From Diphasiastrum complanatum (lineage: Eukaryota; Streptophyta; Lycopodiopsida; Lycopodiales; Lycopodiaceae), in NCBI GenBank assembly GCA_029204225.1, contig CM055103.1:47162458-47226457 (forward strand): a DNA stretch of 64,000 bases, in the 5' to 3' direction. The notes below the pieces were generated by a model, which was not told the DNA's origin, made no database searches, and saw nothing but the letters and a program-made list of their open reading frames with translations. The position numbers and the translations under genes were made by a program. Positions 10,780 through 22,555 of this stretch are shown here, in pieces (within the stretch, counting starts at the first letter, position 1; each line of letters begins with the position of its first letter).

Positions 10780-11368
10780 TGTGAATGAAAGCCTATGAGA
10801 TGCACAAAGATCTCTTGATAAAGAGTGATCTAAGATAGACTTCTAGCTTTCCAATAAGCTTCTAATCCTGGCCCAATCAACCTGGTTCAACTTGGATGAT
10901 GGTATAATAGATCTACTCCAAATATCCTACCAAATCACTCCTCCAAAAAATTGATTCTAGTACAATTTTGTTTGATATTTCACACACACTTAAGATCTGA
11001 ACAAATCAGCCTTATAGATCTAATCTAATGCTTCAAAATGAATTGCTTCAATTAATCAAAACACTATTTGATCACTATCATTCAATAGATTGAACCTAGA
11101 TCTCTAGACAATGCACCAAAAACCTTGAATTTTGGACCAGTATGCACATTTTTGGGTCAAAAACACTAAAGGAAGTTAATTTGAAGGTTGCTATATGGTT
11201 TCACACGTGTGGACAGTACATCAGCAACTCACAAATCGACCTTGACCAAAATTTTGATAGTACATTTCTCCTTGAACTCACCCTCTCAAGTAAAGGGTTA
11301 ATCATAAAGCATGCAAGAACTTTTGTGCTATCTTGAATTTGAAAATCAAGGCTTTCAAAGATCCAGAT

Positions 11369-11640
11369 TAAGGGGGGATGTTGGGTTTCTATCCTCTCCA
11401 TCCATGTCTCTCTACTAATCTAGATCCATTCAGTGGTTGTTATAAATACTTGCACAACCGCATATTCTACAGATACACTTGTTTTCTAACAGCCTGCAGA
11501 AATACAAAGGAATAATGATAGTGTCTTGATGACATAGCTGACACTGACTATTCAGCCATCCTTTGACTATTTGGCCTACTCCGACTATTCATCGGTCATG
11601 TCTATTCTACCGAGATCGACTACTTGTCAGACACCCAACA
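11369..11640 (+). mobile_element. Polypurine tract and 3' LTR of an LTR retrotransposon
   Basis: The purine tract TTAAGGGGGGA (to 11378) abuts TGTTGGGT at 11379, and the LTR ends ACCCAACA at 11640. That gives 262 bp with perfect 8-bp terminal inverted repeats. TATAAATA lies near the middle (about 11442). No matching 5' LTR was noticed, so the element is truncated or recombined. Confidence 0.85.
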
Positions 11641-11971
11641 TCGACAATTCAACTTCACCAATTTCTTGTATGTCAATATTAACTCCAAAAGTTGACTCGA
11701 ACAATCGATGGCTCATCATTACCTTCATCACGAGCAGACATATTCAAATATCGTCCGAAGGCGACTTTCAACAACATGTAGTGCCATAATCCTAATTGTA
11801 AAGTACAGATTAACTATTCTTTTAATTAGTTAGCCACATGTGTATATTCAGCGGCTTATTAGTTGTTTTGGTTAAGCTCTACAAACATTGAATCAGCTCA
11901 ATCATCTACCAAGTCCATCAATCTAGCATCCAAAGTGCAATTGTTTTGTTCTCTCTCTCCAGTATTACAGA

Positions 11972-12506
11972 GTATTGTTTCAAGAATATCTTTCGGTACA
12001 TAGATGATATATGTTTTGTTAATAATCTGAATGCATTGTTGTTTCTAGACTAGGAACAACCATGTACCAATGATAACCTATATGGCTTTATCTGCTTGAA
12101 TACTTAACTATAAAAAATGAAGATATTAAGGAAAATATTGTGAATTTTTTAAATATTACTACTACTTTTGATCTTGTTTCTAGGACTTTTCACATGAAAA
12201 GGTATGATAAGAGAAAGAGAGTTGCCCTTTACTTACTTCTAGTTTATACGTCTTTCATCAAATAGGCCTTTTTTCAACTCATACAAAGTGATCATCTCAC
12301 AGGTTATTGCTGCTATGTACTGTTGTAGCAACCAGAATACCTTCATTACAGAGGTACACAACATCGTTACGGCTTATGAAAAGAATGACTTCATGAAAGG
12401 GTCAAAGTTATGTGAGATTACTAATAATATTCTCAATCACAATGTGCCTCTTGGAGTGATATATGAACTACCAGACAATGCTGATTTTCTCTTGGTAGGC
12501 AGTTAG
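11972..12506 (+). pseudogene. Penelope-like retroelement copy C, RT palm to thumb
   Basis: Homology starts abruptly inside RT: FRYIDDICFVNNLNALLFLD (about 11978-12045) is the YxDD catalytic motif. It is followed in other frames by a region equivalent to the IYPLEYL block and FDLVSRTFHMKRYDKR. The thumb-like VIISQVIAAMYCCSNQNTFI and EKNDFMKGSKLCEITNNIL end near 12506. There is no GIY-YIG endonuclease after the thumb. Copies B and D align throughout. Several frameshifts make it inactive. It is 5'-truncated, as expected of target-primed insertion. Confidence 0.7.
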
Positions 12507-12533
12507 CATTCCCTCTCAGGGGTGCTAACTGCC
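12498..12533 (+). repeat. Perfect 11-bp hairpin at the Penelope-like ORF end (copy C)
   Basis: GGCAGTTAGCA (12498-12508) pairs with TGCTAACTGCC (12523-12533) around a 14-nt loop. The same stem is kept in copy D (35889-35920) with two G-U substitutions, which hints that RNA structure matters. It lies 40 bp before the (CT)n tract. Confidence 0.8.
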
Positions 12534-12573
12534 CCCTGAGAAACCTTGCTAACTGTGGGTACAGTTGGTGGGT

Positions 12574-12595
12574 TCTCTCTCTCTCTCTCTCTCTC
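12574..12595 (+). repeat. (CT)n tract of the Penelope-like tail, copy C
   Basis: There are eleven CT units between GGGTT and CATGGGCTCTATTA. The same flanks surround an 88-bp tract in copy D, and CATGGGCTCTATT follows a GA/CT tract in copy B. The tract is therefore part of the element. Confidence 0.9.
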
Positions 12596-13772
12596 ATGGG
12601 CTCTATTATATAATAGCTACATGACATATATGCTTTAAAACAACATGGAAATGATCCTCCTTTATGATACCAAATTGAATTATTTGCTTTACTTTAAAAA
12701 ACTTGGTAATGAGACCCCTTATGAAGTTTTTTTTAGAAAGTCTTGTTGGAGGGAAACTTGCCTTCCTTTAAACGGCTAGGATCTATGCACATTATGGGGA
12801 AACAATCAGAGGGTGGGCATCTTCAAACACTTAGTGCATTCAAAGGTACTGACTTCTTTATATAAAGGAAGATCACACAAACCTAAATCACGTTCTTCTT
12901 TCCCTCTCTCTTTCATGCCTTTCCTTTGCTCTGGCTATGCTTCTCCCACTGCGACCTACTACAGCTTGTGAAGGACATTAGCTGGAAGCATACTACAAAG
13001 TACGGTAAGAGTATGAACAGGCTTGAAGCTAAATGATCTTTCAAATACCAAAGGTTTTTCTGCACTGTATAAGCACTTGATGTTGAAGCTTACTTAGCGT
13101 ATGATAATGCATGATTGCATAGCTTTCTGAATTCAGAAGATACATGGGAATTTATCACAGTTGGGCGCTGCTCCTATAGCGAGTTGGATACTAAATCGCA
13201 AGTATACTACATCAACTCAATGATTGTAGCTCAGCGTCGATGTATGTGCTTTCATTGATGATTTTTAGCACACTTTTAAGCATTGAATGGCATGACATGT
13301 TGAATAATAGCCAACAAACCACTGATGGCCAGAACATCGCGATTAGACACATGGATTGTTTACATATGATAGCACCACTTTTTCAGTAGCTACTAGCCGC
13401 GGATTTGAAATGCGACTGAGCAATTCATTTACTTCTGATTTTTGAGAAAGTACCTGTGCTTTGGAGATATATGCTTTGATAGCATATTGATCACTCGTTC
13501 TATACATGATAGAATGCAGTTGGCTGCCCTACTGCAATGCCCATTGCCGCATTGGTAGGCTTGGAGGTTGACGATTACTCAATGTATGACAATGATAATG
13601 TGTTGTGTATGAGGATACTAGTACTATCCACGGATGATAAGCATATTGCTACTACTTGTATGGCTTCTATGAAGCACTATTGATTACTACGAGCATGATG
13701 TTTGTGCAACTAATACCTTTGATTGCTTGCTGGAAATTTGAATAGGAGGCTGATACTCTTATTACAATGTGA
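12596..13772 (+). mobile_element. Long 3' tail of Penelope-like copy C, with TATA box
   Basis: This non-coding tail matches copy B in reverse (45538-46740) to its end at 13772, and parts of copy D (36050-36345 and 37960-38400). Conserved blocks include GAGACCCCTTATGA and CTTGTTGGAG. A TATA box (CTTTATATAAAG, 12856-12867) is present in all three copies. This may be the pseudo-LTR/promoter region typical of Penelope-like elements, or flanking DNA carried along by duplication. Confidence 0.6.
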
Positions 13773-14100
13773 TAACTCTTTAAACCATAAGTATGAGCTA
13801 CGCTTGTCTAAGACAGTTAAGTCTCTAATAATGTGATGAAGTATTATTAGAATGCTATTTGCCATAACCAGTTCCTTTCGGTATGATTATACTAGTACGT
13901 AAGAAGGATACTACCTTGGCTGAGGAAGATGAGTAGCTCACAAGAAACGTTGTCAACACATATCCAGGTATGAAGTTTTGTATTCTTTTAACAATGTGAG
14001 ATAATGGAATCTGTATAAATACACATACGACACAGGGTAGACGTCTAAAAATGGTTAAAATGAGTGACTATATGCATCGGATCATTAAAAGCTTGTGTTT

Positions 14101-14366
14101 CTTTTGCAGTTTTTCATGGTTGTGAACCATATCGCATATTGGCTGCAAAAGTTTCCTTCATGATGGCAGTCAGCTACTTCGTGAACTGAGGTGCGGGAGG
14201 TGCGGTTGTGATTCCTTCGGTCTTCGCTAGCAGACTGTAATCATTGATGTTGCCGCTTCCTTTGGTTTGGTTCGTAATGAATTGTATGCTGAAACCTTTT
14301 GGTTCCCCGGAGGTTTCCCTTGGCTTCACTTCACAATGAGTCGTAGGTGAGGCCTTGTGGCTCTTC
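14101..14366. repeat. Dispersed repeat, copy 2 (partner at 2309-2531)
   Basis: The orientation and block order match 2309-2531. The two copies are about 11.8 kb apart and have different neighbours. Confidence 0.8.
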
Positions 14367-14495
14367 CCTTGCGGTTTTGCCTTCACTTTGTAATGAACCA
14401 TAAGTGAGGCCTTGCAGTTCTTCTTTGGCAGTTTTGCTTCACTTCGTAATGAAGCATAAGTGAGGCCTAGCGGTTTCTCCCTAGATGTTTGTCTT
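14325..14495. repeat. Minisatellite, about 3 x 57 bp
   Basis: Units start at about 14325, 14382 and 14438. Each has the pattern TTCACTT..TAATGA....TAAGTGAGGCCT followed by a GC-richer half (GCGGTTTTGCC in unit 1). Divergence is about 15-20 percent by eye. The first unit overlaps the dispersed repeat, so the array grew from its end. Confidence 0.75.
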
Positions 14496-14961
14496 CGCTT
14501 CGTTGGCCTTCACTTGTGGCCATTTTTGTTGACCTTCGGTTTGCTTGAAGGTGGGTTGTTTACCTTGGCTTTGCAATGGACCATTTGTGATGCTCCTTTG
14601 GTAGCCTGTGATGCAGTGGCTCATTGGTAACCGCAACTTTGACTTTGCGGTTGCCTTCGGTGGCTTCGTTGAAGCTGTTTGGCAGGGCCTTGTGGTTGCT
14701 CATTGGTTTACATTGGTGCACAATGCGGTTTGTGGCTGTTTGCCTGTGGCATTTGCCCGTGTATTTCTACATGTTTGTGATCACAAGCTAAAAGAGCTTT
14801 TGGGTAGAAACTTGATGTTTCTTCATCCACTTCAAGGCAAATATGTATCTCAAGGAAATTGTCCTTTTCTTTGCACTTATCACTTGCCATTTCTATTTTT
14901 CCTTTATCAAAGGCTTTATTCCTCTTTCATCTAGTCTCATCAATGGGAGGTGTGCTACACC

Positions 14962-15343
14962 TTATGTCTTCATCATGTGGTCCATCTTGAGGTTGTGCCA
15001 TTGTTTAATTTTCAATGAACATGTTGGATAGATCATCACTATCTCTCTCATCATGTCCAAAATGTGAACCTCATTAAACATTACATCATGACTATAACAA
15101 CGATATCCTTTTGTCTGTTCATCATACGCAATAAAAATACATAATGGCTTCCTCTTGCATTTTACTCCTCTCGCTCTTAGGGATGTGAACATACACTCTA
15201 TATCCAAACACTTGTAGGCCATCCACTCTCAATTTCTTACCATTGAATGTCTCATGAAGGCCAATCTGCCCTTCGAGTGCCTTCATATGAAGTTTTGAAA
15301 TTAAAGAACAAAATCCAATGGTCCCTTCAAATTCGATAATCAC
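14962..15343 (-). pseudogene. Copia integrase C-terminal fragment
   Basis: Two overlapping minus-strand frames give HETFNGKKLRVDGLQVFG, YRVYVHIPKSERSK and then FIAYDEQTKGYRCY and HDVMFNEVHI. This is the conserved Copia integrase tail that precedes RT. A frameshift lies near 15200. The core DDE region is absent. Confidence 0.85.
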
Positions 15344-15569
15344 GCTTGAACCAAATGTGGTCGTAGATCTCTGGGCCTAGAAATATAATGGTTAGGACTA
15401 ATCCATAGGCTGAACCATATTCTTTAAGCAGCTATGCACTATGGGCTGCTACTTCACCACCATTGTTGAACATGTGAATGCTAGAGAGAGAGAGTTACCA
15501 AATTTCACCTAGTTCCTCTTGACAAAGCAAGACTGAAATCTTTTGAAGCCTTTATTCATATTCCAACAA

Positions 15570-15800
15570 GGTTAAATATAGCTGAAAAGTAAAATATAGT
15601 ACTGAAAGAGCACCATAAAGCATAATCACGTTCAAGACGTCCAGCTGATACCTGCCACCATCCCACAACACAAAACTATATGAGTCAGTACAGTGGGAAA
15701 AGACAGGTGTCATAGCTGAGCGTCAGTTGTTATCCATGTCAAGAAGAAGCTTTACCACTTAGCAACATAGATAGCATTTTAAGATCATAGTCATGTCTTC
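15570..15800. repeat. Dispersed repeat (partner at 49800-50020)
   Basis: It shares TACCTGCCACCATCCCACAA, AAACTA/GC.TGAGT.AGTA, GTTATCCATGTC and TAGCATTT in the same order and orientation. It is non-coding. Confidence 0.7.
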
Positions 15801-17127
15801 CCAAATAAAAGAAAGTTTTTTTAGCCATAGGCCAAGCCCTAATATTACCGTATCAGGGCTTCTGCCAAGCTGATTAGTTTATGGGTAGTTGGTCCATATC
15901 AAGTAATATTATTTTTAAACAGAGTACGAACAATTTTAACAGTCTATATTATATTTAGCTAAAAGACTTGGCGTGGACACGTGTGCTAGTATTAGGAAAA
16001 AGCCATGCTGTTCTAACCCAAGTGAGCCTTGTGAAACAAGGTAGGTCACACATATTGTCCATACTTTTGAGCATATCCATGCTTTCCAGTCGTATCTCAC
16101 CAGAAGTCTAATGTGACACTTATTGTTGCAAGGTTCTTCCCAGTCTCAGAAGCTCTGCCAAGCAGCCTAACCTTTGAGCCTGAGAAGAACATAAACTGGC
16201 CTTTCCTACAATTCTGTTTTGCACATAGGATCACGATGGCCAGTTTTGCAGTTTTCATTTTAGTATATTCACCCTGCCTGTCAGAGGATGACTTAAAGGC
16301 TTTGAACACTTTGTTGTTTATGAATGAGCACTTGCCAATGGAACAATTAACTTCGTTATGGGGCAAGCCATGGTGAACAAATTTAGATTTGCGATGCAGC
16401 ACAGTTGCTCGATTTTCAAGATCCTAAGGGCTGTAACCAAATTTAAGGAAGCTAATCTACTTGCAAAACCAGAAAACTTAGACTAGCATGCCACATTCCT
16501 CATAAAAAAACAAGAAAACTAATTTCTACAAGCATTCAAGAACTGAGATGCTCCATCTTCTTGATTCTTGAAGTTTCCAAGAAACTCAAGAAACCAAAAC
16601 GTAAATGAATTTGCAAGATCTATACCACATTATTGGCTACAAATCTCTTGGATGCTTGCAACCTACACTAATCCACCAAAACAGAAAGGAAATCTAATCC
16701 ACAACTAGGAAAGCAAGAAAACTAATCCCACTCTAAAGTCCACGACCACACACAATATGAATGGAAGGGCATGATCATAGGGGCATCACTCAAGAAAACC
16801 ATCATGATCAAGGAGCTTAGTGTAGCATCAAATTCATGGAAAATCTTCTTATTAAGCATGGAGTAGATACAATGCAAAAAGATCCTCTTCACAAAAAGGG
16901 AGTCCCTTAAATAAACAAGAGAGCTCCTTAGGTGGCATCCTAGTGGCATTTCCACATTACACAAATTACAAGTGGAATAATGCTCTCCACTAGAGGTCAT
17001 CATCAAAAGGTGTCTCACTCTACTTTCATTAAGAGGGGTCTACTTACATTTATTACTTTGCCTAGAAATACTAGTTCCTACATGGTCATTCCATCTTCTG
17101 GGATTCACCATGAGGCTTACACAGTTC
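15801..17127. other. No gene recognised
   Basis: Overlapping open frames on both strands at 16097-16402 (101 codons minus, 87 plus) have no recognisable domain. 16480-16750 is rich in AAGAAA/CAAGAA phrases like those at 63780-64000, so it may be a weak repeat. Confidence 0.4.
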
Positions 17128-18776
17128 TTGCTTGTCATTCCTAACTAGCATTTCTCGGCTCTCATACTCAGCTCTCAGTCTTCATTCATCTCATCTTCTC
17201 AGAGACCTCCTCGGTCTAAGGTATGAGGTGCTCTTGGGTAGCTCTATCTGAGTATCTTGGGGATTCGTTAGAATTAGCCAACACTTATTCGTGTGGGGTT
17301 AAGTATTGTCGTGGTTGACTGCTATGAATATGTAGGCATTAGGGCACATTCGTACCATACTAATCCATACAACCTGTGTACTGTATATGCAGTGACCGGT
17401 TCCGTATGGTTATGTTTGGTTCTAAGCAAATTCATGCTATACAAAACACTTGTTTCAACCATGGTATCAGAACTTCACTATGGATAGGTATGGTTTATTG
17501 TCAATGAGAGATTTCCAATGTTTTTACCAGGTATTAGAGAAAATTCGTGCCATTCGTATCCTTATGTAAAAACTTCATATCTTACGCATATTCATGCTAT
17601 CTAAGAACGTTATATTGGAAACCCTACAATTTGGTTTGGGTATGAATTATTCAAAAATGGTGTGAAAGAGTTGTTAGATTGGTTTGTAAATATGATTCAA
17701 AGGCATATCTTTATACTCATATATATGTCGTTATATATGAAGCAAAATGTTGTGACTAGAGGTAGATATTTGAGTAAAACGGAAACAACCATCTCATGAG
17801 TGTTACGAGCATGTAATGAAACCATGTTCATGATGTGTGTGGTTTGTATATAACCTAGAAATCGTCAAAAGATGTCATACCTGGATGATCATAGACGTGG
17901 TTTCTTGAGAGGAAGCCATGTTATTTCCATGAATAGTTTGTTTGAACACAACAAAAAAGAATAGTCTTTATCTCATAACTTCGTTTAAGAATCAAATAAA
18001 TGCCTAAACAACTTCAAAAGAATGTTCAAACCCACTTGTTATATATAATATGTTTCAACAAGTGACGTACCTTTATGGAGACTTAGTAATGCACGGTTTG
18101 AATTCGAATTTAAACGAAAGTGGTAGTAGGCCATGGTAACAAAAAATGCTACATTACCACAAGGCATAGATGATAATTTAGGATAAAACTCTCTATGAGA
18201 TAAGCAAAGCATTTGAAAAGACATGTTGAGATACCATTTGAGTACTAAATTAAGTAGTAGATCATTGTCCACATAGCATTAGATCCATAAGCCTTGTTCT
18301 AAACAAACTTGCAAGCTTCCTACTGTTTCGAAAGTAAGTAAACTGGAATTTCTTCAACCTACTGTCCATCGCTAGGATAGGAGGTATGTCAACCAAAAAA
18401 ATTTCAAGAAGATAAATTGTTTTTGAGCCTATTGTCCCATCGTTGGACAATGGCCACCCCTATTTGGTTTCAACTCCATATTATCTAGCATGTATGTAAG
18501 CTACAAATGAGCACCAATCCTTTGGTTTGCATCGCTGCCTGGTAGGCAACAACCAATTCATCAAAATTTGTTGGTAAAGACATTTCGTGGTCCAACTCGC
18601 TGCCTATGAAGTAGAAATCACCACTTCATAAAGTGAAGGAGATGAGGAATGGTCCATCACTGCCTATGAGGCAAAGGGATCCATTTTTTTGAAGCAAAAA
18701 TGTGATGAACTATCCATCGTGGACAACGAGCCATCATAGCAATAATTCAGCATACATTTTGCTTAATGTGAGAAGC
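17128..18776. repeat. Segment repeated in reverse at 43567-44548, with LTR end and primer site
   Basis: 17128-17388 and 18087-18776 match the reverse complement of 43567-44548. About 700 bp (17388-18087) are absent from the other copy. The extra part contains CAACCATGGTATCAGAAC: an LTR end next to a PBS-like TGGTATCAGAAC at 17462-17473. An LTR element therefore seems to overlap here. Minus-strand frames at 18039-18450 are conserved in the partner but match no family I know. Confidence 0.75.
18362..18740. repeat. Degenerate array of small hairpins around CCATCG
   Basis: Five to six units follow the pattern CCATCGCTGCCTATGAGGCA. Short stems include ATTGTCC/GGACAAT (18431-18451, loop CATCGTT), TGCCT/AGGCA (18536-18548) and TGCCT/AGGCA (18661-18673). 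The reverse copy at 43640-44000 keeps the array. Confidence 0.65.
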
Positions 18777-20327
18777 TAACATGGTTGCATCTAATCTGTA
18801 GGCAAATTGTTGCTTTTAGCAAGTAACAATTTTTTTTTCGTGTTTCCCTACCTAATGTCATAGCTTCTATTCCTATCAAATCGACATGAACTCATGTTAC
18901 AAAGTGATATACAAAGTCAATGATCAGTGATATCACATTTCAAAAATTACCTTCAAAACAATAATCAACCTAGCGTTAAACTACTTGTTTTTCTCAAGTT
19001 CTCTGTACAATACAGAACACTACTGAATCAATTACAATCCTATGTATAATTAATTATGGATTGAAGAGCATACAATGAAATAATATTAATCATCAATGAC
19101 TCTTATCATGTTACATCAACTTAACATTTAGAAAATTCAGATTTACAAGCCCAAACTCATTTCTAAAAAAAAAAAAATGTTGTATCATAAGACATTGAGC
19201 TTTCTACTACTTGTACCAAACTTTGTTATTATCTATTAAAATTTTAAATGTATACTAAAAGTTAAAACAAAGTGATATCAAATTTCCTATTATAAAATAC
19301 AAACGTATGAAGATCATAGTTATATTTCAAAATCAAAATATAAATCCATTGCACAAAATAGTTTGATAAATTTTTAAATTCTATCTTAATAGTACATCAA
19401 TTTAATCTCTACAGAAAGTTCAACTTATTGTTCTCGTGTTCATGTGTTATATCATGAACGCCTTCCCATAAGCTAAAATTGTTGGCTTGACATGAAGTAA
19501 AAATAGAACAATATGATATAGCAAGGCCTTTGTGTTAGAATACTGTATGGTTCTTGTTTTAATAATTCATATTATCCTTTACTATTGATTTCTTCACCAA
19601 CTCCCATGAGCAACTTTAACACATAGTATATTGCATTTGCAAGACAAGGGCAACATAAAAAACATTCATCAAATATGCATATCGAAAGAGATCATAAATT
19701 ATCAACCATTCAAACTCTTTGAAATACATCAACTCATAAAAAAATGTATTTTTTCAAGCTCAGCGTAATACTTGTAAGGGTACGTAGTAGCCGATACTTG
19801 TTAGAATGTAAACTGCTCTCTCTGTCGTTTTGAAGCCAGGAAAGATCCAGAAATGTTGGCTACTGCAGCACAATCTCTACAATTGCAGTATATACTATGT
19901 ATATTTGCATATCAGAACCAAGACTTTCTTCACAACCAGCTGGGTAGCCTGAACATTCGTTATCAACTAACGGGATTATCAACACGAGGAAATCCTGCAG
20001 AATCAGCTGAGGAAAAAAACATACATGTCTATGCATAAATTCTCTCTTGTGTTTCCTCGTTTATGCGGCAGATTGGAGTAAAGTCCTGGCCGTTTATACT
20101 TGAATTTGTACTGTTCTTTCAACTGCAAAAACCGAAACTAGCTAACTGCCTATACTCTCGACCAGCAGACAAATGAAAGCTTTAATTGTTCACTTATCAT
20201 GAACCCTTCAGTTGAAGAAGCCAGAAAATGAGCCAAATGAAAAATGAGTAACAGTAGATTGTCTAACTTCCAATCTAATCAGATAGACAGAAAAGGATGA
20301 GAGAGAAAGAGTGAGAAGGGAGGGCGA

Positions 20328-20505
20328 TTATGACATATTGCCGTAGAAGGCAACACAATCGCTGCACTCACAGTCTAGGTATTTGCACATCCGGCAGCCA
20401 AGACAAACACATTCTTGACACCAATCGCAATTGCGCTCTCTTGGACAACCCCTTATCTTCTGTCGCACCCTTCTTTCTGCCAACTCCTCGCATGAAGCCA
20501 ACCTA
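20328..20505 (-). pseudogene. ULTRAPETALA-like last exon (left arm copy)
   Basis: The minus-strand exon follows an acceptor (GCTATTGCAG) and ends with TAA. It starts with one base of a split codon, then encodes LASCEELAERRVRQ and a Cys-rich tail, NCDWCQECVCLGC and MCKYLDCECSDC, with 11 cysteines in all. The spacing CxxCxxCVCxGC...C.C..C matches the C-terminus of plant ULTRAPETALA proteins, SAND-domain chromatin regulators that counteract Polycomb. No other ULT exon is nearby, because an LTR lies in the intron. The related locus at 55374-56485 ends its exon with two spare bases, which fits this split codon. Confidence 0.75.
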
Positions 20506-20613
20506 CTGCAATAGCATCACCATTAAACGTAAGTTAACTTGCCGTATCTATACTGAAAGCGCAGCTCACTTCATACTCTAACCTGCAAGCAAACAGCTTA
20601 TATTAAACCACGC

Positions 20614-20974
20614 TGTTTGATTATTAGGCCCCGGTAGCAGAGAGCCTAATTAGTGGTAGTTGATATGAAATACGTCTTTTGCAGTCGAATCGGTGAGTTT
20701 GTTCTTTTTTTGTCTTTTCAGATCGTTTTTTCTATGAATTATAATGGTAGTATTCACACTGAGGTAAATAATAACTAAATATTATGTGACCGTCAGTTAC
20801 ATTCACGACGACGTTTGAGAGGGACGCCTATTCCACCTGTTCGCATCTATGTAGAGGCTTCAGCCTACAATATGTAGTTAGAGTATCTCTGGCTCTCTCT
20901 CTTGGTGTGTGATGCTCTCTCTCTTTCCTCTCTTGCTGATCTTGTGATAGCTGCTTGCTGCCCATTCTGTATCA
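20614..20974 (+). mobile_element. LTR in left arm
   Basis: The 361-bp LTR runs from TGTTTGATTA to CTGTATCA and directly abuts the primer site at 20975. It has a CT-rich U5. The right-arm counterpart is 26661-27020. It lies in the intron before the ULT-like last exon, in antisense to it. Confidence 0.75.
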
Positions 20975-20986
20975 TGGTATCAGAGC
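20975..20986 (+). promoter_or_regulatory. Primer-binding site (tRNA-iMet), left arm
   Basis: The sequence is a perfect TGGTATCAGAGC directly after the LTR end. The internal region that follows (20987-22153) shows no gag. Confidence 0.9.
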
Positions 20987-22444
20987 GAGGTTTGTCCACA
21001 TCTTCCATTCACGGCCGACATCTCCCTGTCTGCTAACTAGATTTGAACTGTGCCTTTCAAGTCTTGAAAATGTAGAGCCTTTGTCTGTATCGTGAAAGTC
21101 TGGGTGGGACTTGCTGTAAATAATTCTTACGATCAAGGATGAAGGGTACTACAGGCCTGTGTGAAGTTGTTTCTATGGAGCGCTGCTTCCTATGAGTTAG
21201 GCTCAACGATTCTGCTTAACGTATCACCATGCAGCGATATGCATCTGCATGTGTGAACAGAGAGAGACCTGCTATCGTACTGAACAGCACCAACAACGAG
21301 ATGGTCCTGCATTTGCCTTGCAGCACCATCGTTACCTAGGTCTTAATTATTGGGATCTCATTTTTTTCACAAATTTGATTGTTGTAATTTTCTCATGGAC
21401 AAAATCTTGATACTACGTAACTCTAATGAATAGAATCTTGAAACCACATAGGCCTCCTGGATGGAGTTAAAAAAGCACCTTGCACTGACTACATGAGATG
21501 CTTATGATTAGCATGAATGCTATAAGCATGACTTATGAACATGGGTTTTACTTGTAAATATAGCTGGTAATACAAGTACAGAATTTTGCATAGCTTTACT
21601 CTTCAAGAACTGTCGTAGCCTGTTCACTTTAGATCATAAGATATTACTGTAGTATATAGGATTATCGTTCCCACAGAGATGGATAGTTCACAATAATTGG
21701 AAAAAAAAAGGCTTTTTATGTTTTAGCATATGAAAACCAGGTTATCATCAGATATTAGAGAGATCAGGCGGCCAGTACTACCTTAATGTAATGCAATAGT
21801 ACCACACTAGTTAAGTTGATTTTCCAAAGTTTCAAATAATTCTGATGAAATACTCAGAGTTCTTAGTGATTTCAAAAGTTGACAAGATTAAATCTATCGA
21901 CAATTGATATACTCCTTATCAGGAAGTTTTGATAAGTTCTGTTCTACTAAATCTGAGGTAATTATTTCCCACAGTCAAATCTTAGAAATTGTTAGCCATG
22001 GTTTGGAACTGTCGAAAAATATTAATCAACAATGAACTACACTCGAACACTTCTAAAATGGAGTTCAACATTCATTAATGAATCTCACTTCCGAATAGGT
22101 ACTAGATGATGGAAAAAATAGAAACATAATTGTGCAAATCTATCAGGCTTTGTAACGTAACGAAACGAAACGAAAGTAGACAAAATGAAGCGAAACTTGA
22201 ACGAGCTCTGATATTGATATTGCTGAAGCGAAGTAATCACGAAGCGAAAACAGTTGCGAACGAAATCAAATTGGATGGAGTTCGAATATGATTGCTGGTC
22301 ACTGCCTGCTATATGATTCCTACAATCCTCCAGAATGTAGACAGACATCGCTGACCTACGTTATAGATCAATATAGCATTCAACAAGATTGAACCAGTGT
22401 GCAGAATTGATTAAACAAGTAAATGAGATACACAAATTGTTACA

Positions 22445-22524
22445 TCCATGTCCTGTACAAGGGAATCAGAATAATTTCTGACGTGGATAGCCGGTCACTC
22501 CAGGTGTATATGGTTATTAGTTAT
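22445..22524. repeat. 80-bp dispersed repeat (partner at 35204-35283)
   Basis: It starts TCCATGTCCTGTA and ends TGGTTATTAGTTAT. The two copies differ at roughly eight positions. In the second copy it abuts a Copia pol end, so it probably derives from that family. Confidence 0.85.
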
Positions 22525-22555
22525 GCCTCTTCATTTATGAAGTTCAACATACTGA

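Larger units (their letters stand above)
18777..22153. repeat. Left arm of a 10-kb inverted repeat
   Basis: This arm matches the reverse complement of 25480-28724 from end to end. In the stretches compared by eye only a few bases per hundred differ. About 187 bp near 19225-19411 are missing from the right arm, and the right arm has about 48 extra bp near 27545-27590. The arm contains an ULT-like last exon, an LTR with primer site and about 1.2 kb of non-coding leader. Confidence 0.93.

Noticed and set aside
12498-12595. Hammerhead ribozyme in the Penelope-like tail
   Set aside because: The conserved CTGATGA and GAAA core elements could not be seen in correct spacing around the hairpin.
19853-20038. 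61- and 99-codon frames shared by both arms (also 27531-27830)
   Set aside because: No family resemblance, the ends differ between arms, and DNA identity of the arms alone explains the similarity.
20330-20581. 83-codon open frame kept on both arms of the inverted repeat (also 27053-27304)
   Set aside because: It is antisense to the ULT-like last exon, which has a splice acceptor, a family-like Cys pattern and a stop. Conservation is explained by the arm duplication.
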